A stretch of 5,433 nucleotides of DNA from Gammaproteobacteria bacterium (GTDB taxonomy: Bacteria > Pseudomonadota > Gammaproteobacteria > SZUA-152), in NCBI GenBank assembly GCA_024762755.1, contig JANTGX010000168.1, positions 1-5,433 on the forward strand, read 5' to 3'. Below are positions 4,573-5,433 of the stretch, piece after piece (within the stretch, counting starts at the first letter, position 1; each line of letters begins with the position of its first letter). A program made the position numbers and the translations under genes. The notes beneath the pieces are model-generated. The model saw only the letters and a list, made by a program, of their open reading frames with translations, had not been told where the DNA came from and did not search any database.

Positions 4573-5433
4573 ATGGGTAACAGACTGGCACCGATTCTGG
4601 CCATCGTAGCGTTACTGATTCCAGTGATGGCACAGGCTCTGGGACTGGGCGATATCGTCATGAAATCGGCCCTCAATCAGCCGCTGGATGCCGAAATCGA
4701 GCTGATCTCGGTAGAGCCTGGCGATGCGGAGGGGCTGAAAGTGGGGCTTGCCTCGGCAGAGGATTTCGCGAGGGTAGGCGCGGAGCGCAGCTACTTTCTC
4801 ACCAAGATCAAGTTCAACGTCGAGAAGAAGCCCGACGGTACGCCCTATATCCACCTGACCACGCGTGAACCGGTGACAGAGCCCTTTCTCGACTTCGTCG
4901 TCGAGGCCCGCTGGCCCCGTGGTCGACTCCTGCGTGAATTCACCGTGCTCGTCGACCCTCCGCTACTCAGCGAGGAGAAACCTGCGCCGGTACAACCGGC
5001 GACGGTCCAGGCGACCCCTGCCACTTCCAGCACCACGCGCCAGGCACCCGTGGCCGAGCGCGCCACCCTGCGACCCGTCGTCTCGCGGGAGGGTGGTCTC
5101 AGTTATGGCCCGGTACGCCCCAATGACACCCTCTGGGAGATCGCCAACCGCTTGCGTCCGGACGATTCCATCACCGTCAATCAGATGATGTTGGCCCTGC
5201 TTCGCGACAACCCGCAGGCCTTCTACAACGGTAACGTCAACCAGCTCAAGGCCGGCTATGTGCTGCGCATCAAGGACCCGGCAAGCATTACCGCCATCTC
5301 GCCGAGCGAGGCCGACGCCGAGATCGAGCGCCAGCGTGCCGAATGGCAGGCACGGCGCAGCGGGCGTCCGCTGAAACGGGCCGTGGCGAGTGCCGCCGCC
5401 ACGGGTGCCGGCTCCACCTCGACCACGGGCGCA
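4573..5433 (+). CDS. fimV: FimV, LysM-containing polar/pilus assembly protein, N-terminal part (cut by window end)
   Basis: FimV is a large inner-membrane protein that binds peptidoglycan, organises the cell pole and is needed for type IV pilus assembly and twitching in Pseudomonas. Only 287 codons are present, open to the window edge. Residues 1-22 form a signal peptide with a hydrophobic core (LAPILAIVALLIPVM) and likely cleavage after AQA. The FimV N-terminal domain follows: LGLGDIVMKSALNQPLDAEIEL (23-44), continuing to about 130 with LDFVVEARWPRGRLLREFTVLVDPP. A Pro/Ala/Thr-rich linker spans about 135-170. A LysM-like peptidoglycan-binding region lies at about 177-235 (YGPVRPNDTLWEIANRLRP, then NPQAFYNGNVNQLKAGYVLRI), then a charged stretch (IERQRAEWQARR) and a low-complexity Ala/Thr/Gly/Ser run. 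The expected transmembrane segment and C-terminal domain lie beyond the window. The position after asd-usg matches Pseudomonas gene order. The 132-base gap and possible promoter suggest separate transcription. Confidence 0.93.
   Translation, partial: MGNRLAPILAIVALLIPVMAQALGLGDIVMKSALNQPLDAEIELISVEPGDAEGLKVGLASAEDFARVGAERSYFLTKIKFNVEKKPDGTPYIHLTTREPVTEPFLDFVVEARWPRGRLLREFTVLVDPPLLSEEKPAPVQPATVQATPATSSTTRQAPVAERATLRPVVSREGGLSYGPVRPNDTLWEIANRLRPDDSITVNQMMLALLRDNPQAFYNGNVNQLKAGYVLRIKDPASITAISPSEADAEIERQRAEWQARRSGRPLKRAVASAAATGAGSTSTTGA

Noticed and set aside
4494..4580. 28-codon open frame (begins MVPMLYPVLP) before fimV, its stop overlapping the fimV start by 8 bases
   Set aside because: It could be a coupled leader peptide, but it has no Shine-Dalgarno, no amino-acid bias typical of attenuator leaders and no known counterpart, so it is not annotated.

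Overview
The window is a segment of a GC-rich gammaproteobacterial chromosome carrying leucine and aspartate-family amino-acid biosynthesis genes. All genes are on the + strand: the last codons of leuC, then leuD, leuB, asd, an asd-like paralogue of the Usg family, and the first 287 codons of fimV. The order leuC-leuD-leuB-asd-usg-fimV matches the Pseudomonas layout as I recall it, except that the small methyltransferase-like gene found there between leuD and leuB is missing. The protein sequences are clearly gammaproteobacterial. The repeat-rich gaps suggest a non-Pseudomonas lineage, perhaps a Chromatiales/Ectothiorhodospiraceae-type bacterium, but that placement is inference.

Region by region: 1-43 is the leuC tail. 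44-144 holds a long inverted repeat and the leuD ribosome binding site. 145-789 is leuD. 790-981 holds a second copy of the same inverted repeat followed by a different palindromic element. 982-2049 is leuB. 2050-2296 holds a third copy of the first inverted repeat, with a third repeat family nested inside it. 2297-3409 is asd, which overlaps usg (3409-4440) through ATGA. 4441-4572 is a relatively AT-rich gap with a possible fimV promoter. 4573 to the end is fimV, cut by the window edge. No gene-free stretch exceeds 300 bases.

LeuC/LeuD (isopropylmalate isomerase) and LeuB (3-isopropylmalate dehydrogenase) carry out consecutive steps of leucine synthesis. Asd makes aspartate semialdehyde for lysine/diaminopimelate, threonine and methionine. 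Usg has the Asd-like fold but lacks the catalytic cysteine and is probably not a dehydrogenase. FimV is an inner-membrane, peptidoglycan-binding polar organiser linked to type IV pili.

The genes themselves are ordinary. The notable feature is the intergenic DNA: each of the three gaps between leuC, leuD, leuB and asd carries the same inverted repeat of about 34-bp arms, in the same orientation and starting 0-13 bases after the upstream stop codon. Two further palindromic repeat families are stacked next to it or nested within it. I see no convincing new enzyme system, CRISPR array, RNA gene or complete mobile element.
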